The notes below the pieces were generated by a model. It saw only the letters and a list, made by a program, of their open reading frames with translations. It had not been told where the DNA came from and made no database searches. This document shows positions 55,393-63,435 of a stretch of 64,000 bases of DNA, in pieces. The stretch spans positions 5,830,184 through 5,894,183 of the forward strand of contig NZ_LR733817.1 in NCBI RefSeq assembly GCF_902506165.1. The letters run 5' to 3'. The stretch is from Bosea sp. 29B. GTDB taxonomy: Bacteria > Pseudomonadota > Alphaproteobacteria > Rhizobiales > Beijerinckiaceae. The position numbers and the translations under genes were made by a program. Every line of letters begins with the position of its first letter. The stretch's first letter is position 1.

Positions 55393-56034
55393 TCACAGCG
55401 CGAACACCTCCGCCTTGCGGAACTCACGCAGAATCGGCGCCGCCGCATCGAAGACCGGCCTGCCGGAGATCGATTCGCCCACCTTGCGGTGGAGCATGAC
55501 GCGCGCCGCGCGCCCCACTCCTTCGATGACGATCAGCCGCCCGCCCTGTCGGACATGGCGAAAGAGCGCCTCGGGCTGCGTCTCGCAGGCACCGCTGACC
55601 AGCACGGCGTCGAACTGCCTGTGCTCCGGCAGCTTCGCGAGCAATTCGGCGGTGGGAACGCCCGGCTGGGCGAAGGCGGTGCGCGCCAGCGCCAGAGCAG
55701 CCTCGTCCGGCTCGAGCAGCGTCGTCGCGGCGCCCATCGCCGCCATCAGCGCCGCGCCATAGCCCGAGCCGCCGCCGTATTCGAGGGCTTCCTCACCCGG
55801 CTGCAGGTCGAGCACCTGGATCATCCGCGCCGTCACCATCGGCGCCGGCAAGGCCCGGCTCGTGCCCGGCAGCGGCTCCTGGCGGTCGAGATAGGCCAGA
55901 TGCGAGAGCTCGCCCGGCAGGAATGCCTCGCGCGGCACCGAATCTGCCGCGGCGAGCACGGCCCGATCGGTCACGTCATAGGTGCGCAACTGGCAATCGA
56001 CCATCATGCGCCGCAGTTCGGCGAAGCTGCTCAT
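55393..56034 (-). CDS. Protein-L-isoaspartate O-methyltransferase family protein
   Basis: A 213-residue PCMT-family protein. It starts MSSFAELRRMMVDCQLRTYD and has the SAM region EALEYGGGSGYGAALMAAMG and the acidic LLEPDE strand. The ALPAPMVTARMIQVL helix replaces the usual SQP-type loop, so repair of isoaspartate may not be the true role. It lies 221 bases upstream of tolC in the same direction. Confidence 0.85.
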   Translation of the reverse strand: MSSFAELRRMMVDCQLRTYDVTDRAVLAAADSVPREAFLPGELSHLAYLDRQEPLPGTSRALPAPMVTARMIQVLDLQPGEEALEYGGGSGYGAALMAAMGAATTLLEPDEAALALARTAFAQPGVPTAELLAKLPEHRQFDAVLVSGACETQPEALFRHVRQGGRLIVIEGVGRAARVMLHRKVGESISGRPVFDAAAPILREFRKAEVFAL

Positions 56035-56237
56035 GCTCAAATCTCCGGAGGAAGGCGCCCGAACGGACACCTCGACCCTGCCCGCGGGTTTTGGGCGAGG
56101 CGGCGGCAAAAGGCAAGGCCGGGCATCGCTCCATGTCGGGAGGCGAGGCCGTGCTGACGGCTCGTCCGAATGAAGGACGCAGATGGGCCGGCCTTGCCGC
56201 CATCCTGGCGACGAGCCCTCCACCACGAGCATGCGCC

Positions 56238-57227
56238 ATGACAGCAAGATCCCTCTTCTGGCCGGCACTGATGCTGGCCTGCCACCTCGCCACGCCGGGC
56301 CTGGCCCAGGATCATCCCCTCCTCGGCCGTTTCCAGGGTGCGCAGCAGGTCGGCTTCAAGGAGGCGGCCTTCGACGAGGCCCGCATCATCACCGGCCCGA
56401 TCGACGAGCGCAGCTCGCGCGAGCAGAGCGGCGCCGGCTGGCAGAGCGTCGAGGGCAAGGTCTTCACGCTCTACTACAAGCTTCCGCCCGGCCGCACCGG
56501 CCTCGAGGCGCTGCGCAACTACCAGGCGAGCCTGACCGGGGCCGGCTTCGAGGTTCCCTTCATTTGCTCGACCGATGCCGGAACCTGTTTCAGCGACGGA
56601 CGCAAATATCCCGGCCTGTTCCTCGGGCTGGCGCTGGACGGCACCACCGACCTGCCAAAGCTGCAGCTCGGCGATTTCGTGCGCAACTTCTTCGGAAATG
56701 GCACCGGCCGATATCTCTACGCCAGGCTGGACCGGCCGGGCGGCACCGTCCATGTCAGCCTCGCCTTCTCCGAGGATGAAAGCCGTGGCCGGACCGTGAT
56801 CGCACGCGTCATCGAGGCCGGCACAATGCAGACGGGGCAGATCCAGGTGGTCGAGGCGAGCCAGCTCGGCCGCGAGATCGACCAGAACGGCCGCACCAAC
56901 GTCTATGGCATCCTGTTCGACTACGACAAGGCCGACATCAAGCCGGAATCGCAGCCCCAGCTCAAGGCGATCGCCGAATTGCTGAGCAAGAGTCCGGCCC
57001 TGCGGCTCGACGTCGTCGGGCACACCGACAACCAGGGCAGCGCCGCCTATAATCTCAAGCTCTCCGACATGCGGGCCTTCTCGGTCGTCGCCGAGCTGTC
57101 GACCCGCTACGGCATCGATCGCAACCGGCTCAACGCACTCGGCAAGGGGCTGGAGCAGCCGGTCGCGTCGAATGCCGATGAAGGGGGCCGGGCGCGCAAT
57201 CGCCGCGTCGAACTGGTCCGGCGCTGA
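56238..57227 (+). CDS. DUF4892 and OmpA-domain outer-membrane protein
   Basis: A 329-residue exported protein. The signal peptide is MTARSLFWPALMLACHLATP with cleavage near GLAQ. Residues ~25-200 fit the DUF4892 type (QSVEGKVFTLYYKLPPGRTG). Residues ~222-329 form an OmpA peptidoglycan-binding domain: VYGILFDYDKADIKPESQPQ, then LDVVGHTDNQGSAAYNLKLS and LNALGKGLEQPVASN with the usual NRRVEL ending. The protein likely links outer membrane and cell wall. The start at 56238 was chosen from the signal peptide. Confidence 0.87.
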   Translation: MTARSLFWPALMLACHLATPGLAQDHPLLGRFQGAQQVGFKEAAFDEARIITGPIDERSSREQSGAGWQSVEGKVFTLYYKLPPGRTGLEALRNYQASLTGAGFEVPFICSTDAGTCFSDGRKYPGLFLGLALDGTTDLPKLQLGDFVRNFFGNGTGRYLYARLDRPGGTVHVSLAFSEDESRGRTVIARVIEAGTMQTGQIQVVEASQLGREIDQNGRTNVYGILFDYDKADIKPESQPQLKAIAELLSKSPALRLDVVGHTDNQGSAAYNLKLSDMRAFSVVAELSTRYGIDRNRLNALGKGLEQPVASNADEGGRARNRRVELVRR

Positions 57228-57246
57228 GCGATGGATCGGAGCAACG

Positions 57247-58371
57247 CTATCGTGTCCGCACCGGTAGTTCCGCCGCACGCAGCAGGGCCGCGACCTGGCT
57301 CTGCTGTCGCGTTCCGGTCTTCCAGAACACCCGAGCAAGATGGGTGCGCGCCGTCGTCATCCTGATGCCCTGCTGCTGCGCCACCTCCGTCAGCGACAGG
57401 CCGGAGGCGAGCCCCAGCGCCAGCTTCGCCTCGGCCTCGGTGAGGTCAAACATCTGCCTTACGGCGGCGAGGCCACCGCCGGCCGGTTCGAGCGGGCGCG
57501 CCACGATCATCACATCGTTCATCCGCCCGGGCAAGGCGTAGGCCGCCGATAGCGGCGTGGCGCAAAGCGAGACGTCGCACCCCTCCCCGCCGCGCGCCCG
57601 CATCAGCATCTGCCCCCGTGCACCGGTGACGTCGCTCGCCTTGGCGACCAGATCCTTCAGCCCATGCTGCTCGGGCGCCGCCCGAGCCCACAATCTGCCC
57701 CCTTGCAAGCCGAGCGGCCCCGCCGGATCGGCCAGCAATTCGTCGCCGGCCGCGTTCGCGTAGGCGAACTGCATGGCTCGATCGACGATGATGACGGCGA
57801 GCGAAAGCTCGTCGAGCGCCCGCCGCGCCATCTCGCGCTCGATGCTGACGCCGCCGAGCTGCTGATGCAGCAGCGTCACGCGTCGCATCACTCCCGCAAC
57901 CCGTTCGAACAACGCGAATTCGGCGGCGTCGAACGGCTCCTGCCGGTGCCCGCGCTGAACGTCGAACATCCAGAACGAGCCATCGACATCGAGCACACGG
58001 CTCCCCATCCCGCCAAACATGTCCTGCGGCGCCATCCATTCGCGCCACAGGCGGCTGTCGCGGAAGTGCTCGCCGAACAGAATGTGATCCCGGTAGGCTG
58101 AGCCGATCGGCACCGCCGCGACCCGCGCGCTGAACCGCAAGGCGTCGGGCATCAGTTCGCGGTAGAGGAATGCGTTGAGGTCGGGGTCGGAGGCGTTGGT
58201 GATCGCGTCGTCGGGATGAGAATCCGGTCCGAAATAGCCCAGGCAGATCTTGGAACCGTCGAAGAGACGGCGAACCTGCTCGATCGCCCCTGGCATCTGG
58301 CGGAAGTCGAGCGCCGCATCCAGCAGCCCGTCGACGGCGCCGGTGACCACATCGAGATTCGCCCGCGCCAT
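57247..58371 (-). CDS. LuxR-type helix-turn-helix regulator, paralogue of the one at 7.6 kb
   Basis: A 374-residue regulator from MARANLDVVTGAVDGLLDAA. The LuxR/GerE domain is at the C-terminus: FDLTEAEAKLALGLASGLSL, TEVAQQQGIRMTTARTHLAR, KTGTRQQSQVAALL. A PAS-like part (LAVIIVDRAMQFAYANAAGD) lies in the middle. Overall layout matches the regulator at 7558-8652. It ends 20 bases from the convergent OmpA gene. Ligand unknown. Confidence 0.82.
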   Translation of the reverse strand: MARANLDVVTGAVDGLLDAALDFRQMPGAIEQVRRLFDGSKICLGYFGPDSHPDDAITNASDPDLNAFLYRELMPDALRFSARVAAVPIGSAYRDHILFGEHFRDSRLWREWMAPQDMFGGMGSRVLDVDGSFWMFDVQRGHRQEPFDAAEFALFERVAGVMRRVTLLHQQLGGVSIEREMARRALDELSLAVIIVDRAMQFAYANAAGDELLADPAGPLGLQGGRLWARAAPEQHGLKDLVAKASDVTGARGQMLMRARGGEGCDVSLCATPLSAAYALPGRMNDVMIVARPLEPAGGGLAAVRQMFDLTEAEAKLALGLASGLSLTEVAQQQGIRMTTARTHLARVFWKTGTRQQSQVAALLRAAELPVRTR

Positions 58372-58556
58372 CAAAGTCCTCGGCCAGCCATGCGCTCTGC
58401 CGGCGCGGCCTGACCTTCCCCCTCGGCCCGGCATCGTCCGCTACGGCACCGGCCGCGGAATGCTGGCCGGAGAATCAGGCTAACCTCATGATCCGGCGGA
58501 GCAAAGCCTAAATCTTCCCCAGGGTCACCCGGCAGCCGAGGTCTCGTATATCCGTC

Positions 58557-59657
58557 TCAGGCGTGCCGCCGGCGCGCCTTCAGCACCTCGTCGGCCTCGG
58601 ACAGAGTCTCGAAGGCGTAGATGAACTTGTCGTCGAGCGTGTCGCCGTACCAGATCTCGGGCACGATGGTGCGGAAGCGGGTTTGGAGCAGGTCGGCCAG
58701 CGCCTCGGTGTCCTTCATCCACTCCAGCATGTCGGCATAGAGGTTGAAATTGCTCGGCGCGGGGAAACGGGCGACGAGATCCTCGAAGCCCTGCTTGACC
58801 AGCACGGGATCGCAGAGCGTGTCCTCGATCTCATGCTCGCCGACTTCGGTGTTGGCGGCCTGGATCAGGGCGTAGAAGCCGTAGCCGAAACGATCCTTGG
58901 TCAATTCGGCGGCGCGGCGGGCGAAGACCTCGAGATCGTGCTCGTCGCGGCCGAGCCAGCGCGGCATGATCATCCGGGCGAAGTTGCGACAGAGATCGAT
59001 ATTGTGGCGGTCGAGCGCCCAGGCCGCCTCGAATCGGCGCTGGTACTCGCTGAACGAGCCGGTCTCGGCCCCGCGCCGGAAATCGCTGGCGCGCCAGGCG
59101 AAATCCGCAGGATCGGGCTGGCTGTCGAGCACCGCATCCGCCTGCCGCAGGAATTTACGGAACTGATCGGCCTGGTCCAGGTTGACGTCGGCGGCGCAGG
59201 CCGTGCCGCGCCAGGCATAGGCCGTCACCCTGAGCGCATCGGCATAGGTCGCCGCCGAGAAGGGCGAGGGATCCTCGCGGAAATAGCTGGCGAAGCCGTC
59301 GAGCAGCGCCTCGTGCCGCGGCCCGGCATCGTCGCTGTCGGGAATCGCCATGAACTCTTCGAGGAACCAGTCCTTGACCAGCTGGTAGCGCGGCTTGCCG
59401 TTCTCGGCGAGGTCGCCCTGCGCCCGCGCCGCCTCGAAAGCCGCGCGATAGGCGGCGAAATCGCGCTCCTGCCAGGCCCGGCGCATCGCGTCGCGCTCGC
59501 CATAGAGACGCGGGATCTCGTCATGCAGGAAGAGCGAGCCGATCCCGTACTCCTGCAGCAGGATCTCGTACTGGGTGAGTTCCTCGGCCGGCTCCGGTGC
59601 AGCCCGCCGGCCCAGCACCTTGTCGCGCACGCTGCGGACCAGGTCTTTCCAGCCCAT
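58557..59657 (-). CDS. Helical protein of unknown function
   Basis: I do not recognise this 366-residue protein. It starts MGWKDLVRSVRDKVLGRRAA, has no signal peptide or membrane helix, and is almost entirely helical with regularly spaced aromatic residues (YQRRFEAAWALDRHNIDLCR, then FARMIMPRWLGRDEHDLEVF). That suggests a tetratricopeptide-like or alpha-solenoid fold; a DUF4034-type protein is one possibility. It is divergent from the small membrane protein at 59843. Confidence 0.6.
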   Translation of the reverse strand: MGWKDLVRSVRDKVLGRRAAPEPAEELTQYEILLQEYGIGSLFLHDEIPRLYGERDAMRRAWQERDFAAYRAAFEAARAQGDLAENGKPRYQLVKDWFLEEFMAIPDSDDAGPRHEALLDGFASYFREDPSPFSAATYADALRVTAYAWRGTACAADVNLDQADQFRKFLRQADAVLDSQPDPADFAWRASDFRRGAETGSFSEYQRRFEAAWALDRHNIDLCRNFARMIMPRWLGRDEHDLEVFARRAAELTKDRFGYGFYALIQAANTEVGEHEIEDTLCDPVLVKQGFEDLVARFPAPSNFNLYADMLEWMKDTEALADLLQTRFRTIVPEIWYGDTLDDKFIYAFETLSEADEVLKARRRHA

Positions 59658-59842
59658 CTCGCCTCCCCCGCCCCTGCTCGTACCGGCGCGGCATTTGGCC
59701 GCCCGGCGCTCCGTCCCGGCGCCTTGGGGCTGTCAGCGCTGCTTTCGTATCCCATTTCTCGATCGTCTCCGCAGCTATGGAGAACGACGAACGATCGCGC
59801 CGGCCGCGCGTTTCCGTCGAGTAGCGACACGACCGAGGTGAC

Positions 59843-60154
59843 ATGAGCCTTCCATCCGCGAGACAGGAGCTGAGGATCGCCTTCAAGCGGATCGAGGCCG
59901 AGCTCCCTCCCCGCCTCGCCAAGGCGATGCGCTGGCTCCGCCACCGCGATTCGCACCTGATCCGGATTCCGGCGGGGCTCGCGCTGATGATCGGCGGCGT
60001 GTTCTCGTTCCTGCCGGTTCTCGGCGCCTGGATGCTGCCGCTCGGCCTGATGCTGCTGGCGGCCGACGTGCCGCCGCTGCAGCGGCCGATGGCGCGCTTC
60101 GCCCATTGGTGCCTTGGGTTGCTGGAACGCTTCAGGCGACGCCGTTCGGGCTGA
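59843..60154 (+). CDS. Small membrane protein, PGPGW-like
   Basis: A 103-residue protein with two closely spaced membrane helices around residues 40-75 (IPAGLALMIGGVFSFLPVLG, AWMLPLGLMLLAADVP) and a basic tail. The F-L-P-V-L-G-x-W-M-x-P-L-G pattern recurs in Rhizobiales proteins of unknown function. Confidence 0.75.
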   Translation: MSLPSARQELRIAFKRIEAELPPRLAKAMRWLRHRDSHLIRIPAGLALMIGGVFSFLPVLGAWMLPLGLMLLAADVPPLQRPMARFAHWCLGLLERFRRRRSG

Positions 60155-60239
60155 TCGCCCGACTCGCGCCCGGCCCGAAGCGCCGCCGCGGACCAGCCCG
60201 CTGGGCGTTTCCAGGGATATCGGCACTGGAAGAAGAATT

Positions 60240-60313
60240 TGGAGGCCTCGCCCGGAATCGAACCGGGGTGCAAGGATTTGCAGTCCTCTGCGTAACCACT
60301 CCGCCACGAGGCC
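60240..60313 (-). tRNA. tRNA-Cys (GCA anticodon)
   Basis: A 74-base tRNA with acceptor stem GGCCTCG/CGAGGCC, anticodon loop CTGCAAA (anticodon GCA), T-arm CCCCGGTTCGATTCCGGG, discriminator T and encoded CCA. Confidence 0.96.
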
Positions 60314-60504
60314 ATCCGGTAGAGTCGCCCAAGGCGCGCTCCACGGCTGGGCCTATAACCACATGCCGCGGCGCGCCGCAACCGAAACTCTCGCGCCAAT
60401 GTGAATTGACGATAGGGCAGATCGCCTGCCCACGATTTTCTCCGCCTCGATGCCAGCAAAGGGGTTGCGTGTTCCGGGCAGCGTCGGTATACGCCGCCCA
60501 CCGA

Positions 60505-60579
60505 TCCCGGATAGCTCAGCGGTAGAGCAATCGACTGTTAATCGATTGGTCGCAGGTTCGAATCCTGCTCCGGGAGCCA
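60505..60579 (+). tRNA. tRNA-Asn (GTT anticodon)
   Basis: A 75-base tRNA with acceptor stem TCCCGGA/TCCGGGA, D-arm TAGCTCAGCGGTAGAGCA, anticodon loop CTGTTAA (anticodon GTT), T-arm GCAGGTTCGAATCCTGC and encoded CCA. It is divergent from tRNA-Cys, 191 bases away. Confidence 0.97.
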
Positions 60580-60637
60580 GCATTTTCGAGGGCTTGAGCG
60601 ATGACCGCTTGGGCCCTTTCTGCTTTCCGGGGACGGA

Positions 60638-61066
60638 ATGGTGCAACGGCAGATGCAGAAGGCGGCGATGCGGTTCTTCAGGGACGAGCGTTCCATGCGC
60701 CGCTGGGCTGCGCTGATCGGCTGGGGCGCCGTCGCCCTCGTCGTGTTCGCGACGCTGTCGCCGATCGGCGCGCGCCCGCATCTTGCGCATATGGGGCCGC
60801 AGCTCGAACGCTTCATCGCCTATCTGGTCGCCGCAGCCGCACTCGCCACCGCCTACCCGGCGCGCAAGGGTACGATTCTCCTGTGCATCGTCGCCGGCGC
60901 CGCCGGCCTCGAGATCGCCCAGCATTTCGAGGCGAGCCGGCATGCCCGCGCGCTGGATGCGCTGGTCAAGATCATGGGCGGCGTCAGCGGGCTTGCCGTC
61001 GTGAGCCTATGCGAGCGGCTCTGGTCGAAGCGCGCCACCCTCGCCGTCGCCCGCCGGCCGAACTGA
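60638..61066 (+). CDS. VanZ-like small membrane protein
   Basis: A 142-residue protein with four predicted membrane helices. The first is WAALIGWGAVALVVFATLSP and it ends in an S-P-I pattern; a conserved IAQHFEASRHARALDALVKI follows before the last helix. This is the VanZ-like layout, where an acidic and His-rich loop precedes the last helix. Function in Gram-negatives is unknown. It begins 58 bases past tRNA-Asn. Confidence 0.75.
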   Translation: MVQRQMQKAAMRFFRDERSMRRWAALIGWGAVALVVFATLSPIGARPHLAHMGPQLERFIAYLVAAAALATAYPARKGTILLCIVAGAAGLEIAQHFEASRHARALDALVKIMGGVSGLAVVSLCERLWSKRATLAVARRPN

Positions 61067-61071
61067 TCCCC

Positions 61072-61111
61072 GGCGCTCCTCGCGCGGCGGCAGGCCCGCG
61101 AGAGGAGCGCC
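61072..61111 (+). terminator. Hairpin downstream of the VanZ-like gene
   Basis: Perfect 10-base arms GGCGCTCCTC and GAGGAGCGCC, starting 5 bases past the stop, with further CGCG pairing inside. No T-run, so termination is uncertain. Confidence 0.45.
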
Positions 61112-61314
61112 CCCGGGACCGGCGATTCGATCGGTTGATCGGCGTGCGGATGGCTACGGCCGGCTCGTCCGCCCGGCTGACAGTCCTTGTCAGCAATCAT
61201 CATCGCGGCCTGAGCGGTGCCATGATCGCGCCACCATCGCCCCTAGCGTGACGCTTCCCTGAACGGCGCAGCCGCGATCGACCGTGGCGCGCCCGTCCCT
61301 GGAGACCCGATCCG

Positions 61315-62496
61315 ATGCTCGCCCGTTCCGTGCTCCTGCCCCCGCTGCTGCTGGCGCTCGCCGGCTCCGCCCTCGCCCAGACCGCAACGACGACGCCCGC
61401 GCCGGCCACCACCGAGCCGATTGCCACACCGGGCAAGGCTCCCGACGCCTGCCGGCTGCTGCCGCAGGCCGATCTGGAGGCGCTTTTCCCCGGCCGCCCC
61501 ATCACCGCCAAGGGCCCGACACTGAGCCCGATCAGCCGCGGCCCGCAATATGCCGAGAGCTGCATGTACTCGGTGAAGCTGCCGAGCCCGACCTCGAAGC
61601 TCGACCATGCCCGCTTCGCCTCGGTCACGGTGATCCGCTGGGACGGCGTCGCCAAGGGCCGCGAGACGCCGGCGCAGGCCTTCGCCTCGATCAAGACGAT
61701 GCGCGAGAAGGTCGCGAGCGATCCCAAGCTCACGCTCAAGCTCGAATCGCTTTCCGGCGTCGGCGACGAGGCCTTCCAGGAAACGACAAGCTCCAGCGTG
61801 GTGGTCCGCACCCGCAAGGACGACCTGATCTATTCGGTCTCGCTCGATGTCTATTCCGAGCAGACCGCGCCGAATGCGCTCGCTTTGGCCAAACAGGCGG
61901 CGGCGCGCTGGCAGGGCGGCACCGGAATGGTCGACGCGCCGACCCAGGTTGCCGCCAACAGCGCAGTGACGGTGCCGGCGGACACCCGCCCCTCCTCTGT
62001 CGCCCCGGTCGATCAGTGGCCGGACGCCTGCGCCCTGCTGACGCCGGCCGAGGTCAAGGCCGCCTTCCCCGAGATGCGCGTCAGCGAGCCGCGCAAGCTG
62101 ATGGGCAAGATCACCCATGAGAGCCGCGAGAACCGGCAGGAAGCGCTGCCGAACCCGATCGGCTGCCAGTTCGACGCCAAGCGCACCGTCGAGAAGGACG
62201 GCAAGCGCACGATCGAGCTGAACCAGATCCAGGTCAGCGTCCGCAATGTCGCCGCTACCGAGGAGCTGTCGAAGCGCTGGTTCCTGAGCGCGATCAAGGT
62301 CTCCGAGGCGAAGACCCCGGTCGACGGGCTCGGCGACGAGGCGGCGCTCGACATCATGAACCGCATCCATATCCGCAAAGGCCTGACCACGGTCGATGTC
62401 CGCGTCTCCGGCGGCGAGCGCGACCAGGCGCTGCACGATCAGGCCAAGGCGCGCGTCGGCGAGCTCGCGAAGATCGTGGCCGCGCGGCTGAAGTAG
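61315..62496 (+). CDS. Secreted protein with two tandem repeat domains, function unknown
   Basis: A 393-residue protein with a signal peptide (MLARSVLLPPLLLALAGSAL, cleavage after LAQ). Two homologous halves follow a Pro/Thr-rich linker: the first opens PDACRLLPQADLEALFPG (about residue 44), the second PDACALLTPAEVKAAFPE (about residue 238). Each half has a matching cysteine later (ESCMYSVK and IGCQFDAK) and the same strand/helix order, with GVGDEAF and GLGDEAAL as paired motifs. The pattern recalls DUF3558-type lipoprotein folds, though no lipobox is present. Not recognised further. Confidence 0.7.
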   Translation: MLARSVLLPPLLLALAGSALAQTATTTPAPATTEPIATPGKAPDACRLLPQADLEALFPGRPITAKGPTLSPISRGPQYAESCMYSVKLPSPTSKLDHARFASVTVIRWDGVAKGRETPAQAFASIKTMREKVASDPKLTLKLESLSGVGDEAFQETTSSSVVVRTRKDDLIYSVSLDVYSEQTAPNALALAKQAAARWQGGTGMVDAPTQVAANSAVTVPADTRPSSVAPVDQWPDACALLTPAEVKAAFPEMRVSEPRKLMGKITHESRENRQEALPNPIGCQFDAKRTVEKDGKRTIELNQIQVSVRNVAATEELSKRWFLSAIKVSEAKTPVDGLGDEAALDIMNRIHIRKGLTTVDVRVSGGERDQALHDQAKARVGELAKIVAARLK

Positions 62497-62516
62497 CGCT
62501 GTCGCGGCCGACACAT

Positions 62517-62548
62517 GCCGCCGCCGCGCATTCCCGCGCGGCGGCGGC
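62517..62548 (+). terminator. Strong GC hairpin between the repeat protein and tenA
   Basis: Perfect 13-base arms GCCGCCGCCGCGC and GCGCGGCGGCGGC with a 6-base loop, starting 21 bases past the stop. No T-run. Confidence 0.55.
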
Positions 62549-62586
62549 CCTGTTAGGGAGGGCCGATCAGCGAAAGGCCTGACCTT

Positions 62587-63234
62587 ATGACCACCCGCTT
62601 CACCGAGACTCTTCGCCAGGCCAGCCAGCCGGCCTGGTCGCAATCCGCCGGCCACCGCTTCGTGCGCGAGCTGCTCGCCGGCACGGTGTCCGATGCGGTG
62701 ATGGTCCGCTACCTCGTCCAGGACCATCGCTTCATCGACAGCTTCCTGACGCTCCTGGGCGCAGCGCTCGCCGGCGCCGACAGCTTCGAGGCCCGCATCC
62801 GCTTCGGCCGCTTCATCGGCATGGTCAGCGGCGAGGAGAACACCTATTTCCTGCGCGCCTTCGAGGCCCTCGGCGTCAGCGCGCAGGAGCGGTCTGCCCC
62901 GCCTGACAGCAAGGCGACCGCCGGCTTCAAGGCGCTGATGCGCGAGGCCGCCGCGACGCGCTCCTATGCCGCTGCCCTCTCCGTGCTGGTTGTGGCCGAA
63001 TGGCTCTATCTCGACTGGGCCCAGCAGGCCTCGCAGCCGCTGCCGGCGAACTTCATCCATGCCGAATGGATCACCCTGCACGACAACCCCGATTTCCGCG
63101 ATTTCGTCGGCTTCCTGCGGGCGGAGCTCGACCGCATCGGCCCAAGCGAGGCGGAAACGAGCCGGGGCTTCTTCCTACGCGCCGTCGCGCTGGAGAAGGC
63201 GTTCTTCGATTCGGCCTATGATGGCGAGGGCTGA
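62587..63234 (+). CDS. tenA: TenA-family protein, cysteine-free (TenA_E type)
   Basis: A 215-residue TenA protein. Family residues include Asp47 in VQDHRFIDSF, Glu84-85 in GEENTYF, Tyr/Glu in AEWLYLDW and Glu203 in ALEKAFFDSAY. There is no cysteine in the whole protein, so it cannot be the TenA_C thiaminase II that hydrolyses aminopyrimidine; it fits the TenA_E group, which acts on formylated pyrimidine intermediates in thiamine salvage. It sits just upstream of a TPP riboswitch and an ABC permease, which supports a thiamine-salvage context. Confidence 0.85.
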   Translation: MTTRFTETLRQASQPAWSQSAGHRFVRELLAGTVSDAVMVRYLVQDHRFIDSFLTLLGAALAGADSFEARIRFGRFIGMVSGEENTYFLRAFEALGVSAQERSAPPDSKATAGFKALMREAAATRSYAAALSVLVVAEWLYLDWAQQASQPLPANFIHAEWITLHDNPDFRDFVGFLRAELDRIGPSEAETSRGFFLRAVALEKAFFDSAYDGEG

Positions 63235-63296
63235 CCGACGCCGCCTTAGCCTGAGGCAGGCGTGACAGCCGCAAGCCGCTCTGTCACAAGGGCGGT

Positions 63297-63382
63297 CGAG
63301 AGACGGGGGCGTTCGCCGCGAGGCGAGCTGAGAAGCACCCTTCGAACCTGACCCAGATCATGCTGGCGGAGGGAGTCGCTCG
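63297..63382 (+). ncRNA. TPP riboswitch (thi box)
   Basis: The conserved core is readable: ACGGGGGC, then CTGAGA (63328-63333), ACCC near 63338, GAACCTGA, CAGATCATGCTGG and GGAGGGA. The closing stem is CGAGAGAC (63297-63304) with GTCGCTCG (63375-63382), one mismatch. It lies 54-148 bases ahead of the permease start, as expected for a control element of thiamine or pyrimidine uptake. Confidence 0.93.
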
Positions 63383-63410
63383 GGGCAGCCTCGCCAGCAT
63401 TTCCCCGTGC

Positions 63411-63432
63411 CCGCCTTCCACCGGAAAGGCGG
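63411..63432 (+). promoter_or_regulatory. Hairpin covering the permease ribosome-binding site
   Basis: CCGCCTT (63411-63417) pairs with AAGGCGG (63426-63432) across an 8-base loop. The 3' arm contains the AAAGG ribosome-binding site that precedes the TTG at 63436. It is the likely expression platform of the TPP riboswitch. Confidence 0.55.
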
Positions 63433-63435
63433 ACC

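Noticed and set aside
60353..60943. A 196-codon open frame opposite tRNA-Asn and the VanZ-like gene
   Set aside because: It runs antisense through a clear tRNA and a VanZ-like gene and contains no recognised domain.
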